A DNA stretch of 64,000 nt from Flavivirga algicola (GCF_012910715.1 NZ_JABBHF010000018.1:1-64000); one strand, 5' to 3'; positions 17,328 to 26,986 are shown, counted from the first letter of the stretch. Notes: generated by a model from the sequence alone, not told the origin. Numbers and translations are program-made.

Positions 17328-18411
17328 ATTAAACAATGTAAAAGAATTAATTCTACACTCAAAATCTGTAGAAAATGTTGAAGAAGACAAATTACATGTT
17401 TTAAAAGAACTTTTAAATAGTGCTGTCGTATTAGAATTCGCAACCATTCCCATCTATTTACAGGCCATGTGGACCATTAAGGACAATGAAAATGAAGTTG
17501 CAAAATCAATTCGCAATATTTTTCAAGAAGAAATGCTTCATATGGCTATGGTCTGCAACATGATTGTAGGAATTGGGGGTGAGCCAAGAATATATAATAC
17601 CGAAAACAGGTTAAAGTTTCCTTCTGGCCTTCCTGGGGGTGTACACCCAGAGCTTTACCTATACCTAGAGGGTTTAAATGATTGTTCTCTTAGAAATTTC
17701 ATGGAAATCGAGTTACCAGAGGAAATTGCAGAAATATATGATTATGAAACAAAAGAACTGGTAAGCATCGGTGGACTTTGTGATCAAGATGGAAAAATTG
17801 GGACAACAAAACACATTCAAAGTCATGAACATAATACGACCATAGGTGAGCTGTACGACCGTATTAATGAATTATTTCAAGAATTGCAACCCAAAATGGA
17901 TGTCGAACGCCAATTAGCAGGTCCTTTATCCTGGTGGGTCATGGCAGATGCCGAAAGTGTTTCTAAAGCCATTGATATGATTAAAGAACAAGGTGAAGGA
18001 TCTGAAAATGTAACACCTGCTAGTACGGGCATGGATAATCTAGCTCACTTTTATCGCTTTTGGGAGGTTTATTACCAAAAGAAAATTGTTCAAGAGGGAG
18101 ACAAATATTACTTCAAAGATCCCGTGCCGAGACCAGAAACTCACAATATCGCTAGAATACCAGAAGGAGGTTATAAAAAGGAAGATGTTTCTCCAAAAGT
18201 TTGGTATTTATTGAACAGTTTCGATGAAGTTTATACAGATCTGGTAAAGTTTCTAGAAGATGCTTGGGCTATAAATGGAAGAGGTCAAGCTGCTTTAGTA
18301 AATGCCATTGAGGTCATGTTTAAACTAGAACAATATGCATTACCACTTATGCAAATACCAATTCCAGGTAAAGAGGGGCTACATTACGGGCCATGTTTTA
18401 GAATGCTATAA
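17275..18411 (+). CDS. Stand-alone VioB/RebD-type ferritin-like protein
   Basis: 378 residues from MLTKEIQF; a longer frame from 17236 adds 13 residues of low-complexity sequence and is less likely. The start lies 53 nt inside the GMC gene. Putative metal ligands are E54 (VVLEFATIPIYLQ) and E85/E86/H89 (FQEEMLHMAMV), the diiron-like pair of the ferritin-like domain found at the C-terminus of VioB, StaD and RebD (iminophenylpyruvate dimer synthases). A second conserved helix carries LAHFYRFWEVYY and the end KEGLHYGPCFRML is typical. VioB/RebD couple two oxidised amino acids; here the domain is alone with a GMC oxidase, so the reaction is probably different. No export signal. Confidence 0.82.
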   Translation: MLTKEIQFKNAFQEKATKLNNVKELILHSKSVENVEEDKLHVLKELLNSAVVLEFATIPIYLQAMWTIKDNENEVAKSIRNIFQEEMLHMAMVCNMIVGIGGEPRIYNTENRLKFPSGLPGGVHPELYLYLEGLNDCSLRNFMEIELPEEIAEIYDYETKELVSIGGLCDQDGKIGTTKHIQSHEHNTTIGELYDRINELFQELQPKMDVERQLAGPLSWWVMADAESVSKAIDMIKEQGEGSENVTPASTGMDNLAHFYRFWEVYYQKKIVQEGDKYYFKDPVPRPETHNIARIPEGGYKKEDVSPKVWYLLNSFDEVYTDLVKFLEDAWAINGRGQAALVNAIEVMFKLEQYALPLMQIPIPGKEGLHYGPCFRML

Positions 18412-18525
18412 CTAAAATGAATTTCATTCTTCTAAACACAAGGTAACACTATTTCACAAAAATAGATTCAAAAAAATTGACAACATGTTTGGAAGAAAAT
18501 TAATTAATAATTTAAAAATATAAAA

Positions 18526-18927
18526 ATGGGAAGTTTTGTAGAAATTAATGACACATTACAACTAACAACAGAACAGGGGTTTCCTGTTCATGTTTTCGAT
18601 CTGGAAAAACACCAGAAAACGCCAATAACACTTAAAGATGTTGAAGGTATGGTATTTGAATTTAAAGACAAGCCAAGTGCCCGAATTTTTCAATTAGATC
18701 CTGTTAGGGTTTATTTTGTGCACAACATAGATGGTAAGTGGCTGTTTTGGGGACGTGTTTTAATTCAGTCTCAACATATTCAAAAAGTATTAAATAGTGA
18801 TGGCTCTTGGGATGGTGAATCTTGGAAAACCTCAGGCACTTATACGATATTGAATGTATACGATCCTGAATATCAACACACTTTTACCCTAAATGAAGCT
18901 CCTGATGACAGGAATTATTATAAATAA
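18526..18927 (+). CDS. Unknown small beta-rich protein, last gene of accessory operon
   Basis: 133 residues, no signal peptide. Predicted mainly beta-strand (VRVYFVHNIDGKWLFWGRVLIQSQ, GTYTILNVYDPEY). I do not recognise a family. It follows the ferritin-like gene by 114 nt on the same strand and precedes a hairpin. Codon use is like its neighbours. It may be a binding or regulatory partner of the operon; no function can be stated. Confidence 0.65.
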   Translation: MGSFVEINDTLQLTTEQGFPVHVFDLEKHQKTPITLKDVEGMVFEFKDKPSARIFQLDPVRVYFVHNIDGKWLFWGRVLIQSQHIQKVLNSDGSWDGESWKTSGTYTILNVYDPEYQHTFTLNEAPDDRNYYK

Positions 18928-19019
18928 AACAGTGAAATATTCTCATTAAAGAACATCCAGCAAAAATGGAAGGGTTCTTTATAAATTTCTACGCAGCGGT
19001 TTTAACAATGTAGAAAAAC

Positions 19020-19050
19020 AGAGGAAAGTGTCATCCATTTTCCTCTTTAA
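19020..19050 (+). terminator. Possible terminator after the accessory operon
   Basis: AGAGGAAA pairs with TTTCCTCT (8 bp, about 11-nt loop) and is followed by TTAAC, only a weak T-tract. A second 7-bp stem, AAAGAAC/GTTCTTT, lies at 18948-18980. Either could end the five-gene transcript. Confidence 0.4.
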
Positions 19051-19105
19051 CATAAATCTACAAAGAATTAAAAACCCTTTTATACAATGCTAATTTGAGC
19101 TTACA

Positions 19106-19705
19106 ATGAAAAATGAAATGACCTCTGAAAGACTAGAGGCCTTTAGCGATGGTGTACTAGCTATTATTATTACCATTATGGTTTTAGAACTAGAAGCACC
19201 AAAAGAATATACCTTAGAAGCTTTTTTTGAAATCGTACCAACATTTATTAGCTATTTGGTAAGTTTCTTATATGTTAGTGTCTATTGGGTGACTCATCAT
19301 CAATTATTTAAAATTGCAGAAAAAATAAATGGAAAAGTCTTATGGTCAAATTTATACTTATTATTTTGGCTATCAGTCATCCCATTTACAACTGGTTGGA
19401 TTGGACAAGGTAATCATCACACAGATGTTGTTCCTGTGGTACTATACGGTTTTGTACTTCTTATGAGTCAGTTGTCATTTCTATTACTAAGAAATTCTAT
19501 TATTAAAATTCACGAAAAAAAATCTCCAATAGCGGTTCATTTTAATAGGTTAACTATGGATTTTGCTTGTGTATCCATTTATGTTATTGGATTATCTTCA
19601 GCATTTTTAAATACGTATATCTCTATGGCTTTGTTTTTATTAGTAGGCTTACTTAAAGTTGTTGAACTAAATTCTATATCAAAAAGAATACAATCTATAT
19701 ATTAA
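19106..19705 (+). CDS. TMEM175-family (DUF1211) potassium channel-like protein
   Basis: 199 residues with about six hydrophobic segments. The first helix carries the diagnostic RLEAFSDGVLAI motif followed by ITIMVLELEAP. Bacterial TMEM175 proteins form potassium-permeable tetramers, in which this first helix lines the pore. Later segments include FISYLVSFLYVSVYWVTHH, typical of the family. The gene stands alone, convergent with rpsA. The substrate ion is inferred from family knowledge only. Confidence 0.88.
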   Translation: MKNEMTSERLEAFSDGVLAIIITIMVLELEAPKEYTLEAFFEIVPTFISYLVSFLYVSVYWVTHHQLFKIAEKINGKVLWSNLYLLFWLSVIPFTTGWIGQGNHHTDVVPVVLYGFVLLMSQLSFLLLRNSIIKIHEKKSPIAVHFNRLTMDFACVSIYVIGLSSAFLNTYISMALFLLVGLLKVVELNSISKRIQSIY

Positions 19706-19735
19706 GTTTTATCTTTTTATCTCAAAAAGAGCCAA

Positions 19736-19766
19736 ATAAAAAAAGCCTTCAAAAAATTGAAGGCTT
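19736..19766 (-). terminator. Terminator of rpsA
   Basis: AAGCCTTC (19743-19750) and GAAGGCTT (19759-19766), perfect 8-bp stem with an 8-nt loop. The A-run on the left is a long T-tract on the minus strand. It ends leftward rpsA transcription 25 nt after the stop codon and may also act weakly on the TMEM175 gene. Confidence 0.85.
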
Positions 19767-19791
19767 CTCTATTTTTATGGTTTGGAAAATA

Positions 19792-21624
19792 TTATGCTTT
19801 CCCGTCCATTTTATCTTTAAGAGCTTGTAAAGCATCATTGGCATCACCTAAAGTTGGTTTTGCTTCTGCCGCCGCATTAGCTGCTTTCTTAACAGCTGCT
19901 TTAACATTTGCAACTTCTTCAGCTTTAAATACAGCTGTATGAGATGCTACAACACGTTTAAACTCTTTATTAAATTCAATGATTTTGAATTCTGCAGCTT
20001 CACCTTTCTTAAGTTTGCTTCCATCTTCTTTTTCAAGATGACGAGAAGGTATAAAAGCAACGATATCGTCATTAAATTCTACAGTAGCTCCTTTATCAAC
20101 TATTTCAGCTATAGATGCATTATGAACTGTTTCTAGAGCAAATTCTGTTTCATATTTATCCCAAGGATTCTCTGTTGTTTGTTTATGACCTAAACTTAAT
20201 TTACGTCCTTCAACATCCAACTCTAATACAATAACATCTAACTTGTCTCCAACTGCACAGAACTCAGAAGGGTGTTTAATTTTCTTAGTCCAAGATAAAT
20301 CAGAGATGTAAATTAATCCATCGATACCTTCTTCTAATTCAACAAAAACCCCAAAGTTTGTAAAGTTACGTACAACACCTGTATGCTTAGAAGCTAATGG
20401 GTATTTTCCTGTAATATCTGTCCATGGATCTGGAGTTAATTGTTTGATACCAAGAGACATTTTACGATCTTCTCTATCTAAAGTTAAGATAACAGCTTCA
20501 ACTTCATCACCTACAGAAACGAAATCTTGTGCAGAACGTAAATGTGTAGACCATGACATTTCAGATACGTGAATTAATCCTTCAACACCATCGGCTACTT
20601 CAATAAATGCACCGTAATCTGCAATAACAACGACTTTACCTTTAACTTTATCACCTACTTTCACCTCTTCTGCAAGAGCTTCCCATGGGTGTTTGCTTAA
20701 TTGTTTTAATCCTAATTGAATTCTCGATTTGTTTTCATCGAAATCAAGGATTACAACATTAAGTTTTTGGTCTAATTCTACGATTTCGTTTGGATGATTA
20801 ATTCTAGACCAAGATAAATCCGTGATATGAACTAAACCATCAACGCCACCAAGATCAATAAACACACCGTAAGAAGTAATGTTTTTAACAACACCTTCTA
20901 GTACTTGACCTTTTTCTAATTGACCAATAATTTCTTTCTTCTGTATTTCAATATCTGCTTCAATTAAAGCTTTATGAGATACGACTACGTTTTTAAATTC
21001 GTGGTTGATTTTAACAACTTTGAATTCCATAGTTTTATTTACGTACTGATCGTAATCTCTAATTGGTTTTACATCAATTTGAGAACCTGGTAAGAATGCT
21101 TCAATTCCAAAAACATCTACAATCATACCACCTTTAGTTCTGCATTTAACAAAACCATTAACGATTTCACCGCTATCATGGGCCGCGTTAACACGATCCC
21201 AAGCTTTAATAACACGTGCTTTTCTGTGAGATAATACTAATTGTCCAGTTGCATCTTCACGAACATCAATTAATACTTCTACTTTATCTCCTACAGCTAA
21301 GTTAGGATTGTAGCGAAATTCGTTTAATGAAATTACACCTTCAGATTTTGCATTGATGTCAATAATTGCATCTCTGTCTGTAATATGAACCACAGTACCT
21401 TCAACAACCTCATCGTTAAGCGTATCAACGAAATTTTCTGCTACTAATTTTTCAAATTCTTTAAGTTGTTTACCATCAACCTCATCAATACCTTCTTGAT
21501 AATTATGCCAATTGAACTCTTTTAAGAATTTTTCTGGATTTGCCTGAGCTTCAGATACTACTGGAGCTTCTGCTTTTGGAGCATCTGTTGCTTCAACTTC
21601 AGCTTGTTTTGCTTTTTCAGCCAT
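19792..21624 (-). CDS. rpsA: 30S ribosomal protein S1
   Basis: 610 residues, the long Bacteroidota form. Six S1 (OB-fold) RNA-binding repeats can be followed; repeats 3 to 5 show the strongest motif (GVFIDLGGVDGLVHITDLSW, GAFIEVADGVEGLIHVSEMSW, GVFVELEEGIDGLIYISDLSW). An acidic alanine-rich N-terminus (AEATDAPKAEAPVV-like) and an alanine/lysine-rich C-terminus flank them. S1 helps recruit mRNA to the 30S subunit, which matters in Bacteroidota because Shine-Dalgarno sequences are rarely used. It is monocistronic, with a leader of about 110 nt and its own terminator. Confidence 0.97.
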   Translation of the reverse strand: MAEKAKQAEVEATDAPKAEAPVVSEAQANPEKFLKEFNWHNYQEGIDEVDGKQLKEFEKLVAENFVDTLNDEVVEGTVVHITDRDAIIDINAKSEGVISLNEFRYNPNLAVGDKVEVLIDVREDATGQLVLSHRKARVIKAWDRVNAAHDSGEIVNGFVKCRTKGGMIVDVFGIEAFLPGSQIDVKPIRDYDQYVNKTMEFKVVKINHEFKNVVVSHKALIEADIEIQKKEIIGQLEKGQVLEGVVKNITSYGVFIDLGGVDGLVHITDLSWSRINHPNEIVELDQKLNVVILDFDENKSRIQLGLKQLSKHPWEALAEEVKVGDKVKGKVVVIADYGAFIEVADGVEGLIHVSEMSWSTHLRSAQDFVSVGDEVEAVILTLDREDRKMSLGIKQLTPDPWTDITGKYPLASKHTGVVRNFTNFGVFVELEEGIDGLIYISDLSWTKKIKHPSEFCAVGDKLDVIVLELDVEGRKLSLGHKQTTENPWDKYETEFALETVHNASIAEIVDKGATVEFNDDIVAFIPSRHLEKEDGSKLKKGEAAEFKIIEFNKEFKRVVASHTAVFKAEEVANVKAAVKKAANAAAEAKPTLGDANDALQALKDKMDGKA

Positions 21625-21743
21625 GTGCTGATTAAAATTTGTATTCTGTATGTTTTGGGAAAGCCTTATGCGATTAACACACAGAAGAGTTATAAATATA
21701 TGTTTCGTCCTTTTATCTTTCCACTAATTCGCTAAAAGGAGTG

Positions 21744-21751
21744 CAAAAATA
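21744..21751 (-). promoter_or_regulatory. -7 box of the rpsA promoter
   Basis: TATTTTTG on the minus strand, exact match to TAnnTTTG; the -33 region has only a partial match (TTAG). The predicted start near 21737 gives an untranslated leader of about 110 nt, unusually long here. Confidence 0.5.
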
Positions 21752-21925
21752 CATATTTTCAATAAATTAGCCTAATTTGATAAAATAAACTTTTATAATG
21801 TGACTTTTATATCTATTTTGTGTCCAAAATATTAGAAATAAAAAGCTTAGCCTTTAATAAATTTTATATAAGAAATTTATTATATTGTAAAATGAAAAAC
21901 TGAATAATTTAACACTTATAAAACT

Positions 21926-22300
21926 ATGAAAGCAAAATACCAAGCAGTATTAGATTTAGGCGAATCTTTAAACATTCAAAACGGTGATGTACAAGAAGAA
22001 AATGGCGTTTTAAAGGTTTGGGGAACTGCCAATACACCTTATGAAAAAAATCTAATTTGGGATAAAATAAAAGAAATTGGTGGTGAAAACCCAACAGATA
22101 TTATGGCCGATATCAAAGTTGCAGATGAAAGTGTTTTTCACAGACATACCGTTAAAAGTGGAGAAACTTTAGGGAAAATTGCTATACAATATTATGGTAA
22201 TGCATCAAAATACCAGGATATTTTTAAAGCTAATTCTGATATTTTAAAGAATCCTGATTTAATACATCCAGATCAAGAATTAATTATCCCTAACATCTAA
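21926..22300 (+). CDS. LysM-domain protein (YgaU/Kbp-like)
   Basis: 124 residues without a signal peptide. The N-terminal ~70 residues resemble a BON domain (NGDVQEENGVLKVWGTANTP, KIKEIGG) and the C-terminus is a LysM repeat (HTVKSGETLGKIAIQYYGN, NPDLIHPDQELIIP). This order matches the cytoplasmic potassium-binding protein Kbp (YgaU) of E. coli, although shorter. LysM domains otherwise bind peptidoglycan, but no export signal is visible. Monocistronic, ending in a shared terminator with the convergent cmk gene. Confidence 0.85.
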   Translation: MKAKYQAVLDLGESLNIQNGDVQEENGVLKVWGTANTPYEKNLIWDKIKEIGGENPTDIMADIKVADESVFHRHTVKSGETLGKIAIQYYGNASKYQDIFKANSDILKNPDLIHPDQELIIPNI

Positions 22301-22319
22301 GTTAAGGAATTGATTTAAT

Positions 22320-22367
22320 AAAAAACGGCTGCACTTCGACTACGCTCAGTGACCAAGCCGTTTTTTT
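22320..22367. terminator. Bidirectional terminator containing a flavobacterial dispersed repeat
   Basis: AAAAACGGCT and AGCCGTTTTT form a 10-bp stem with T-tracts in both directions, serving the convergent LysM and cmk genes; the right T-tract overlaps the cmk stop. The 25-nt loop holds CACTTCGACTACGCTCAGTG, a word I recognise as recurring between genes in many Flavobacteriaceae. Confidence 0.8.
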
Positions 22368-23061
22368 ATTCGATGTCCTCAATAGTCATTTTGGCCAATT
22401 GTAAAATTTTATCAAACTGTTCTTCTAGGCTAAGACTTGAGTTATCAATTTCGATAGCATCTTTAGCTTTTTCTAATGGAGAATCTTTGCGAGTCGTATC
22501 TATATGATCGCGTTCTTGAACATTTTGTAAAACATCCTCATAAACAACTTTATCACCTCGACCTATAAGTTCTTCATAACGTCTTATTGCTCTTTTCTCG
22601 GCAGAAGCTGTCATAAATAGTTTAAGTTCAGCATCAGGAAAAACAACCGTACCAATATCCCTTCCATCCATTACCACGCCTTTGTCTTTTCCCATTTTTT
22701 GTTGTTGCTCGACCAATTTATGCCGAACTTGAGAAACTGCTGCCACTTGACTAACAAAACCAGAAACCTTTAAGGTTCTAATCTCTTTTTCTACATTAAT
22801 GCCATTTAAATATACTTCTGCAAAACCAAGGATTTCATTAAACTTAAAGCTTATTTCAATATTTGGTAATTGATAAACTAATGCTTCAATATTGAAATCA
22901 TCATCGCTAATGAGTCCTTTTTCCATAGCATATAGTGTAACGGCTCTGTACATAGCTCCAGTATCCACATAGATATAACCTAAATATTTAGCTAGTTGTT
23001 TGGCCACAGTACTTTTTCCCGTTGAAGAAAACCCATCTATGGCTATTGTGATTTTGTTCAT
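22366..23061 (-). CDS. cmk: Cytidylate kinase
   Basis: 231 residues from MNKITIAIDGF. The frame stays open 28 codons further upstream, but that extension is unlike the family and a TATTTTTG box at 23078-23085 would start transcription inside it. The P-loop is DGFSSTGKSTVA (Ser-Ser in place of the more usual Pro-Ala), followed by YVDTGAMYRAVTLYA, VMDGRDIGTVVFPDAELKLF, RAIRRYEEL and ERDHIDTTRKDSPL. It phosphorylates CMP and dCMP. The order cmk, porQ, lon on one strand is common in flavobacteria. Confidence 0.95.
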   Translation of the reverse strand: MNKITIAIDGFSSTGKSTVAKQLAKYLGYIYVDTGAMYRAVTLYAMEKGLISDDDFNIEALVYQLPNIEISFKFNEILGFAEVYLNGINVEKEIRTLKVSGFVSQVAAVSQVRHKLVEQQQKMGKDKGVVMDGRDIGTVVFPDAELKLFMTASAEKRAIRRYEELIGRGDKVVYEDVLQNVQERDHIDTTRKDSPLEKAKDAIEIDNSSLSLEEQFDKILQLAKMTIEDIE

Positions 23062-23077
23062 AAAGTATAATAAGAAA

Positions 23078-23085
23078 CAAAAATA
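23078..23085 (-). promoter_or_regulatory. -7 box near cmk start
   Basis: TATTTTTG on the minus strand, exact match to TAnnTTTG, 16 nt before the ATG at 23061. No convincing -33 TTTG. It supports the shorter cmk start. Confidence 0.4.
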
Positions 23086-23193
23086 GTCTTTAGCTACTAA
23101 AGAAAAAAACCAGAGGTTCGAATTCAAATTAAAACAGATTCCCATTTAAAATTAAAAGGGTTGACATATATTAAGTCAGGTTTAGAATAAAAC

Positions 23194-24213
23194 CTACCGC
23201 AAATCTATTTGTAAGCCAAAAAAGTTTGAATTTGCTGCACTAGTATACTTCGCATGCGTATAACTAAAACGCATTTTATTCATTTTAATCGATATCCCAG
23301 CGGAGAGCCCCGAAAAGTTTCGCTGATCTACAATTCGAAGCTCCTCTCCTCTACGAAAATTATAACCGAGCCTTATATTAAAACCGCCTTCAGGAAATAT
23401 TTCTGCTCCAAGAATCGTATGCCTTATCAATTGCCCTAAAAAACCAACTTTTTCATTGGTTTGATTGCCTCCCAAGTCGCTAACAGATCGTGCAGGATTG
23501 GGGCGTGCTATTGGCCATTTTTGAAGGTTCTCAAAAGTGACATGCCAACGAATGGGTACATTTTCTAATCGTTGGGACATCCCAAAAGCTATTTCAAAAG
23601 GAAGACGCTCATTAAGCCCTGCATAAGTAGTTATTTGAGTTCCTAAGTTTCTAACAACTATCGCAGCATTAAAATCTATATTGTCATTAATATATAACAA
23701 ACCTAAATCAGCGGCAATACCTAATGAATTATACTGTTCTAATTTTGATGTAATAAACTTTACATTGGTACCAAAATAAAAATCGGAATAACCTATTTGC
23801 AACGCATACCCCATAGAAAGTGCGGCTTCATTACCTGTAAATGTTCCTGTACTATTACCATTTTCATCATACCCATCAAACGAACCATAATTAATATAGG
23901 TAATCCCTGCGTGAAATGTTTGTGTACGTCTATCAACAGTATATGCATAAGAAGCCGTACCATAGCTAATACCTCCTAAATAGCTTGAGTAATTTACCGC
24001 TAATTGATTATCCATTTCAACATTAATGGTTGCTGGATTGAATAGTCCTTGCGTAACATCGTAATCGACATTAGTTAGTATCTTTCCTCCTAATGCAGCT
24101 TGACGGGGCGACGATATTAAATTAAGAAATTGATAGGTCGTCTCTCCACCCACTTGCGATATAGATAGCGTACTAAAAGACAAGCAAAAAAATGTTACAA
24201 TTTTCTTTAGCAT
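23194..24213 (-). CDS. porQ: Type IX secretion system protein PorQ
   Basis: 339 residues, signal peptide with cleavage near SISQVGG. The N-terminal GGETTYQFLNLISSPRQAALGGK and the beta-barrel pattern with alternating aromatic residues identify PorQ, an outer-membrane beta-barrel protein of the PorV/PorQ group. In T9SS, PorQ is part of the attachment complex with PorU, PorV and PorZ that cleaves the C-terminal signal of secreted proteins and joins them to the surface. It lies between lon and cmk. It fits functionally with the T9SS-exported adhesin at the left end of the window. Confidence 0.9.
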   Translation of the reverse strand: MLKKIVTFFCLSFSTLSISQVGGETTYQFLNLISSPRQAALGGKILTNVDYDVTQGLFNPATINVEMDNQLAVNYSSYLGGISYGTASYAYTVDRRTQTFHAGITYINYGSFDGYDENGNSTGTFTGNEAALSMGYALQIGYSDFYFGTNVKFITSKLEQYNSLGIAADLGLLYINDNIDFNAAIVVRNLGTQITTYAGLNERLPFEIAFGMSQRLENVPIRWHVTFENLQKWPIARPNPARSVSDLGGNQTNEKVGFLGQLIRHTILGAEIFPEGGFNIRLGYNFRRGEELRIVDQRNFSGLSAGISIKMNKMRFSYTHAKYTSAANSNFFGLQIDLR

Positions 24214-24279
24214 ATTTACAATACAAAGTAAGTAAATCTATCTTAAAACGATGGCAAGTATCTTTTATTTTAAATAATA

Positions 24280-24304
24280 AAAAACCTCGAAGTAAATCGA
24301 GGTC
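24280..24304 (-). terminator. Terminator of lon
   Basis: ACCTCGA (24284-24290) and TCGAGGT (24297-24303), 7-bp perfect stem with a 6-nt loop; the A-rich left flank reads as TTTTTTATTATTT on the minus strand. It is 6 nt past the lon stop. Confidence 0.8.
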
Positions 24305-24309
24305 TTATT

Positions 24310-26760
24310 TTAAAGCTTTTTAGCGTTTTTGACTTTTTGATTAGTAAGTGCTATTTTAATAACATCACTCATATCTGTCACATAGTGGAATGTAAGCCCT
24401 TTTAAGTACTCTGCTTTTATCTCCTCTATATCACGCCTATTTTCCTCACATAATAAAATCTCTTTTATACGTGCTCGTTTTGCTGCTAGGATTTTTTCCT
24501 TGATCCCACCAACAGGAAGGACTTTACCACGCAACGTAATCTCACCTGTCATCGCTATACTTTTCTTTACTTTCTTTTGAGTAAATAAAGAAACCAAAGA
24601 AGTTAGCATCGTGACTCCTGCACTTGGACCATCTTTTGGGGTTGCTCCTTCTGGTACGTGAATATGCACATTATATTTATCAAAGATTGTAGCGTCAATT
24701 CCAAAATTATCTGCATTGGATTTAATGTACTCCATAGCTATGGTAGCAGATTCTTTCATCACCTTACCTAAATTTCCAGTAATAGTAAGTGTTCCTTTTC
24801 CTTTTGATAAAATAGATTCTATAAATAAAATATCACCACCAACACGTGTCCATGCCAGCCCTGTTACAACACCAGCTACGTTATTGTTTTCATATTTATC
24901 ACGCTCCAACTTAGCCCCTCCTAAAACTTCAACAACGTCTTCATTAGACACCTTCACATTATAATCTTCTTCCATGGCTATGTTTTTGGCAGCATAGCGT
25001 ACCATTTTTGCAATTTGTTTTTCTAAACCACGAACACCAGATTCACGGGTATATCCTTCAACAATCTTTTCCAATTGTGGTTTACCAATCTTTAAATGAT
25101 CTGCAGACAAACCATGCTCTTTTAATTGTTTAGGTAATAGATGACGTTTGGCTATTTCTACTTTTTCCTCAATGGTATACCCTGTGACGTTAATAATCTC
25201 CATACGATCGCGCAATGCTGGCTGGATGGTAGACAAACTATTGGACGTAGCTATAAACATCACTTTAGATAGATCGTAACCCATTTCTAAGAAATTATCG
25301 TAGAACTCACTATTTTGCTCTGGGTCTAAAACTTCTAACATGGCAGATGACGGATCTCCTTGGTGCGAGTTAGATAGTTTATCGATTTCATCTAAAACAA
25401 AAACTGGGTTTGAAGTACCCGCTTTCTTTAAGCTTTGAATAATACGACCAGGCATAGCACCAATATAAGTTTTACGATGCCCTCTAATTTCTGCTTCATC
25501 ACGCAAACCTCCCAATGAAATTCGTACATACTCCCTGCCCAGTGCTTCTGCTATAGATTTACCAAGCGATGTTTTACCAACACCTGGAGGTCCGTATAGA
25601 CATAAAATAGGCGATTTCATATCGTTACGCAACTTTAGTACAGCAAGATATTCAATAATTCTTCGCTTTACGTCTTCTAATCCAAAATGATCTCTATCCA
25701 GAACTTTCTTGGCATACTTCAAATCGAATTTATCTGTACTAAATTCGTTCCAAGGTAAATCGAGAAACAATTCTAGATAATTACGTTGAATAGAGTATTC
25801 TGCAACTTGGGGATTCATACGTTGCATTTTAGCTATTTCCTTATCGAAATGCTTAGCGACTTTCTCATCCCATTGCTTTTCACTAGCACGTTGCTTCATT
25901 TCTTCAAGCTCTTCATCATGACTTACACCTCCCAATTCTTCTTGAATGGTTTTCATTTGCTGATGCAAGAAATACTCACGTTGCTGCTGACTCATATCCA
26001 TTTGAACTTTAGACTGTATATCGTTCTTAAGTTCTAACTTTTGAAATTCAACATTCATATACTTGAGCGTAGCCAAAGCGCGCTTTTTAAGATCATCCAT
26101 TTCTAAAAGAGTCTGCTTCTCTGCCACCGAAAGATTCATATTAGATGACACGAAGTTTATTAAAAATGAATTACTTTCTATATTTTTAATAGCAAAAGAC
26201 GCTTCGCTAGGAATATTAGGACTCTCTTTAATAATTTCCAGTGCCAAGTCCTTTATAGAATCTATAATGGCAGTAAACTCTTTATTATTAACCGCTGGTT
26301 TGGCTTCTGCTATGTCCCTGATAGTAGCATTCATGTATGGATCTTCAGTGAGAACCTCTGCCACTTTAAAACGTTTTTTTCCTTGAATAATAACCGTTAC
26401 ATTACCATCGGGCATTTTTAAAACACGTAGTATTCTTGCTACGGTACCCGTTTCATTGATGTCTTTTGCTGTTGGATTTTCTACAGACTCATCCTTTTGA
26501 GATACTACCCCTATAACTTTTCCGCCTTTATTGGCATCATTTATTAGTTTAATAGATTTATCTCTACCTGCCGTAATTGGAATTACAACACCTGGAAATA
26601 ATACCGTATTTCTCAATGATAAAATAGGTAATGTTTCTGGTAATTCTTCATTATTGATGGCTTCTTCATCTTCTGGTGTCATTAATGGAATTAATTCTGA
26701 GTTCTCATCAAATTCCTGTAATGACAAACTGTCAAGGGCTATAAAATTAGATTTCTTCAT
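24310..26760 (-). CDS. lon: ATP-dependent protease Lon
   Basis: 816 residues. LON substrate-binding domain at the N-terminus ([19 protein letters not shown] near residue 43), coiled middle, AAA+ module (Walker [14 protein letters not shown] near 390; Walker [12 protein letters not shown]), and the Ser-Lys protease domain with S713 in [11 protein letters not shown] and K756 in GGIKEKIL. It degrades misfolded and short-lived regulatory proteins in the cytoplasm. Its acidic N-terminal extension (about 40 residues before the LON domain) is common in Bacteroidota. Terminator at 24280-24304 separates it from porQ. Confidence 0.97.
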   Translation of the reverse strand: MKKSNFIALDSLSLQEFDENSELIPLMTPEDEEAINNEELPETLPILSLRNTVLFPGVVIPITAGRDKSIKLINDANKGGKVIGVVSQKDESVENPTAKDINETGTVARILRVLKMPDGNVTVIIQGKKRFKVAEVLTEDPYMNATIRDIAEAKPAVNNKEFTAIIDSIKDLALEIIKESPNIPSEASFAIKNIESNSFLINFVSSNMNLSVAEKQTLLEMDDLKKRALATLKYMNVEFQKLELKNDIQSKVQMDMSQQQREYFLHQQMKTIQEELGGVSHDEELEEMKQRASEKQWDEKVAKHFDKEIAKMQRMNPQVAEYSIQRNYLELFLDLPWNEFSTDKFDLKYAKKVLDRDHFGLEDVKRRIIEYLAVLKLRNDMKSPILCLYGPPGVGKTSLGKSIAEALGREYVRISLGGLRDEAEIRGHRKTYIGAMPGRIIQSLKKAGTSNPVFVLDEIDKLSNSHQGDPSSAMLEVLDPEQNSEFYDNFLEMGYDLSKVMFIATSNSLSTIQPALRDRMEIINVTGYTIEEKVEIAKRHLLPKQLKEHGLSADHLKIGKPQLEKIVEGYTRESGVRGLEKQIAKMVRYAAKNIAMEEDYNVKVSNEDVVEVLGGAKLERDKYENNNVAGVVTGLAWTRVGGDILFIESILSKGKGTLTITGNLGKVMKESATIAMEYIKSNADNFGIDATIFDKYNVHIHVPEGATPKDGPSAGVTMLTSLVSLFTQKKVKKSIAMTGEITLRGKVLPVGGIKEKILAAKRARIKEILLCEENRRDIEEIKAEYLKGLTFHYVTDMSDVIKIALTNQKVKNAKKL

Positions 26761-26961
26761 ATATATATTTAGGTCAATCTGTCATTAAAACACGATCGAT
26801 CATTTATTATATTAATTCTTCAAAACATTAAAATCATGAATATCAAACACTTAAACACTAATAAAGATATTCATTATAACTATATAATTCAATAGCTATG
26901 CCACAGTATAAAATGCTTCCAAATATTTTTAAATTGTCATTACCATATATTACCTAACAAA

Positions 26962-26986
26962 CAACCCCTACTAAAAGCAGGGGTTG
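26962..26986 (-). terminator. Probable terminator of the Kelch-like gene
   Basis: CAACCCCT and AGGGGTTG, perfect 8-bp stem with a 9-nt loop. On the minus strand it is followed by TTTGTTAGG, only a modest T-tract. It lies 40 nt beyond the stop at 27026. Confidence 0.6.

Noticed and set aside
13445-18927. Known phage-defence or toxin-antitoxin system
   Set aside because: PLD domains occur in defence systems, but the GMC and ferritin-like partners are metabolic, and there is no nuclease, helicase or sensor domain in the set.
23108-23130. GAGGTTCGAATTC, similar to a tRNA T-arm
   Set aside because: No matching stem, no acceptor or anticodon arm within 80 nt on either strand.
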